Source of the DNA: Pseudomonadota bacterium
GTDB lineage: Bacteria; Pseudomonadota; Gammaproteobacteria; Xanthomonadales; Rhodanobacteraceae
Reading direction: 5' to 3'
Assembly: GCA_018241165.1 (NCBI GenBank)
Contig: JAFEEK010000446.1
Coordinates: 1 to 7,145 of the forward strand
DNA: 7,145 nt
Position numbers and translations under genes: made by a program. The notes under the pieces were generated by a model that was not told the DNA's origin, searched no databases, and saw only the letters and a program-made list of their open reading frames with translations. The number at the start of each line of letters is the position of its first letter. Position 1 is the first letter of the stretch. Positions 6,182 through 7,145 of the stretch are shown here, piece after piece.

Positions 6182-6619
6182 GTGGACCCATTCCTGCAAG
6201 CCGCCATCGACGAAGCCCGCCAGGGAATGAAAGAAGGCGGCATTCCGATCGGCAGTGTCATCGTGCACGGCGGTCGCATCCTCGGCCGCGGCCACAATCG
6301 CCGCGTGCAGAAGGGCTCGACCGTGTTGCACGGCGAGATGGACGCGTTCGAGAACGCCGGTCGGCAGCCTGCCAAGGTTTACCGCGAGTGCGTGCTCTAC
6401 ACCACGCTGTCGCCCTGCCCCATGTGCAGCGGCGCGATCCTGCTGTACGGCATTCCCAAAATCATCGTTGGCGAAAACAAGACGTTCATGGGCGACGAAG
6501 AACTGCTGCGTTCGCGCGGCGTCAACGTCGAAGTCGTGCAGGATGCAACCTGCATCGCGCTGATGCGCGAGTTCATCGCCACCCGCCCCGAACTTTGGAA
6601 CGAAGATATTGGCGTCTAA
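6182..6619 (+). CDS. Zinc-dependent cytosine deaminase, yeast FCY1-like
   Basis: This 145-residue enzyme of the cytidine/deoxycytidylate deaminase fold probably converts cytosine to uracil. The zinc site is His50 (LHGE, with Glu52 as proton shuttle) plus Cys79 and Cys82 in SPCPMC. It resembles yeast cytosine deaminase over its whole length, including KEGGIPIG, LGRGHN, LYTTLSPC, YGIP, VGEN and the C-terminal tail ending EDIG. The yeast substrate-contact residues Asn51, Phe114, Trp152 and Asp155 (recalled) correspond to Asn39, Phe102, Trp139 and Asp142. This fits cytosine deaminase better than TadA or guanine deaminase, and it is unrelated to bacterial amidohydrolase CodA. The GTG start is chosen because GGAG (6171-6174) lies seven bases upstream and because it keeps the first helix aligned with yeast. 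It converges on the NCS1 permease with overlapping stops, suggesting base uptake and salvage. Activity on other aminopyrimidines is possible. Confidence 0.88.
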   Translation: MDPFLQAAIDEARQGMKEGGIPIGSVIVHGGRILGRGHNRRVQKGSTVLHGEMDAFENAGRQPAKVYRECVLYTTLSPCPMCSGAILLYGIPKIIVGENKTFMGDEELLRSRGVNVEVVQDATCIALMREFIATRPELWNEDIGV

Positions 6620-7145
6620 GCCGCGCCTCGCGATTTGCCGGTAGCGATGCTCAACAGCCAATACACCACCAGCGCCACGCTGAAGGTGAAAAACCAGCCG
6701 TAGGTGTACAGCGAATCGACGAAACCCGGGTGCGCGACGACGCCGCCCGGCGTGGTCGCCGCGGCGATGAATCCGGGAATCACCGGCACAATGGCAATGG
6801 CCATGGCGACGAACGCGATCGTGTTCCAGCGTGGGTATTGGCCGTTCACGCGATACAGGTCGGCGATGTCGAGCTGGCGGCGGCGCAGGATCCAGTAGTC
6901 GGCGATCATCACCCCGGCAATGGCGCCGAGCAGGCTGCCGTAGCCGCCCAGCCAGGTGAAAATGTAGGCGCTGGCACTGTTGAAGATCGCCCACGGAAAC
7001 ATCAGTACGCCGATGACCGCCGTGATCATGCCGCCGGTGCGGAAGGAAATATGGCGCGGCGCGACGTTCGAGAAATCGTTCGACGGCGCCACCACATTCG
7101 CCGCCATGTTCGTGCTGATCTGCGCGATGATGATCAGGATCATGG
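6616..7145 (-). CDS. NCS1-family nucleobase/hydantoin permease, N-terminus beyond window
   Basis: This is the C-terminal part (about 176 residues visible) of a nucleobase:cation symporter-1 inner-membrane transporter. The family carries cytosine, uracil, allantoin, hydantoins or related compounds. The signature QISTNMAANVVAPSNDFSN followed by PRHISFRTGG is the conserved helix 8 to helix 9 region. Later helices read GGMITAVIGVLMFPW, GAIAGVMIADYWILRRR, AFVAMAIAIVPVIPGF and FFTFSVALVVYWLLS, so five hydrophobic segments (helices 8-12) are present. DLYRVNGQYPRWN is the usual loop after helix 10. NCS1 proteins are near 480-500 residues, so roughly 300 are off the right edge; the Met at 7143 is internal, not a start. 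Its TAG stop overlaps the TAA stop of the convergent deaminase gene. The substrate cannot be read here; cytosine or another pyrimidine is favoured by that neighbour (inference). Confidence 0.9.
   Translation of the reverse strand, partial: MILIIIAQISTNMAANVVAPSNDFSNVAPRHISFRTGGMITAVIGVLMFPWAIFNSASAYIFTWLGGYGSLLGAIAGVMIADYWILRRRQLDIADLYRVNGQYPRWNTIAFVAMAIAIVPVIPGFIAAATTPGGVVAHPGFVDSLYTYGWFFTFSVALVVYWLLSIATGKSRGAA

Noticed and set aside
5360..6619. 419-codon plus-strand frame that would fuse sequence inside the hydrolase gene to the deaminase
   Set aside because: Only the last 145 codons are protein-like. The upstream part is the Arg-rich shifted frame of the hydrolase, and GTG at 6182 has a well-spaced GGAG.

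Overview
The window is GC-rich bacterial DNA with tightly packed genes. A TonB-dependent receptor, two Sec-type signal peptides and Shine-Dalgarno sites point to a Gram-negative proteobacterium. The gene style suggests a TonB-receptor-rich gammaproteobacterium of the Lysobacterales (Xanthomonadales), but that placement is inference. I see no RNA genes, CRISPR arrays, insertion sequences or attachment sites, and no gene-free stretch longer than about 150 bases.

Left block (1-5137, all on the minus strand, read right to left): a TetR-family regulator (4400-5137); a 147-bp AT-rich gap with a candidate promoter and operator; a 736-residue TonB-dependent outer-membrane receptor (2042-4252); a 55-bp gap holding a perfect 13-bp hairpin; a spinster-type MFS transporter (718-1986); and, 14 bp further on, the start of a secreted esterase of the polyhydroxybutyrate (PHB) depolymerase family, which runs off the left edge (1-703). 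Receptor, transporter and depolymerase look like one operon. An alpha/beta hydrolase with no signal peptide (5262-6122, plus strand) diverges from the regulator across a 124-bp region with two short perfect inverted repeats.

Read together, these genes suggest a locus for using an external polyester or its oligomers: the depolymerase cleaves the polymer outside the cell or in the periplasm, the TonB receptor and MFS carrier bring fragments across the two membranes, the internal hydrolase finishes cleavage, and the TetR protein, whose C-terminal half resembles the PsrA group as I recall it, senses an acid or acyl product. Each family assignment is well supported; the pathway and substrate are inference.

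Right block (6123-7145): a small zinc deaminase that closely resembles yeast cytosine deaminase (6182-6619, plus strand) converges on the C-terminal half of an NCS1-family nucleobase/hydantoin permease (6616-7145, minus strand, running off the right edge). Their stop codons overlap. This looks like a pyrimidine-base uptake and salvage pair.
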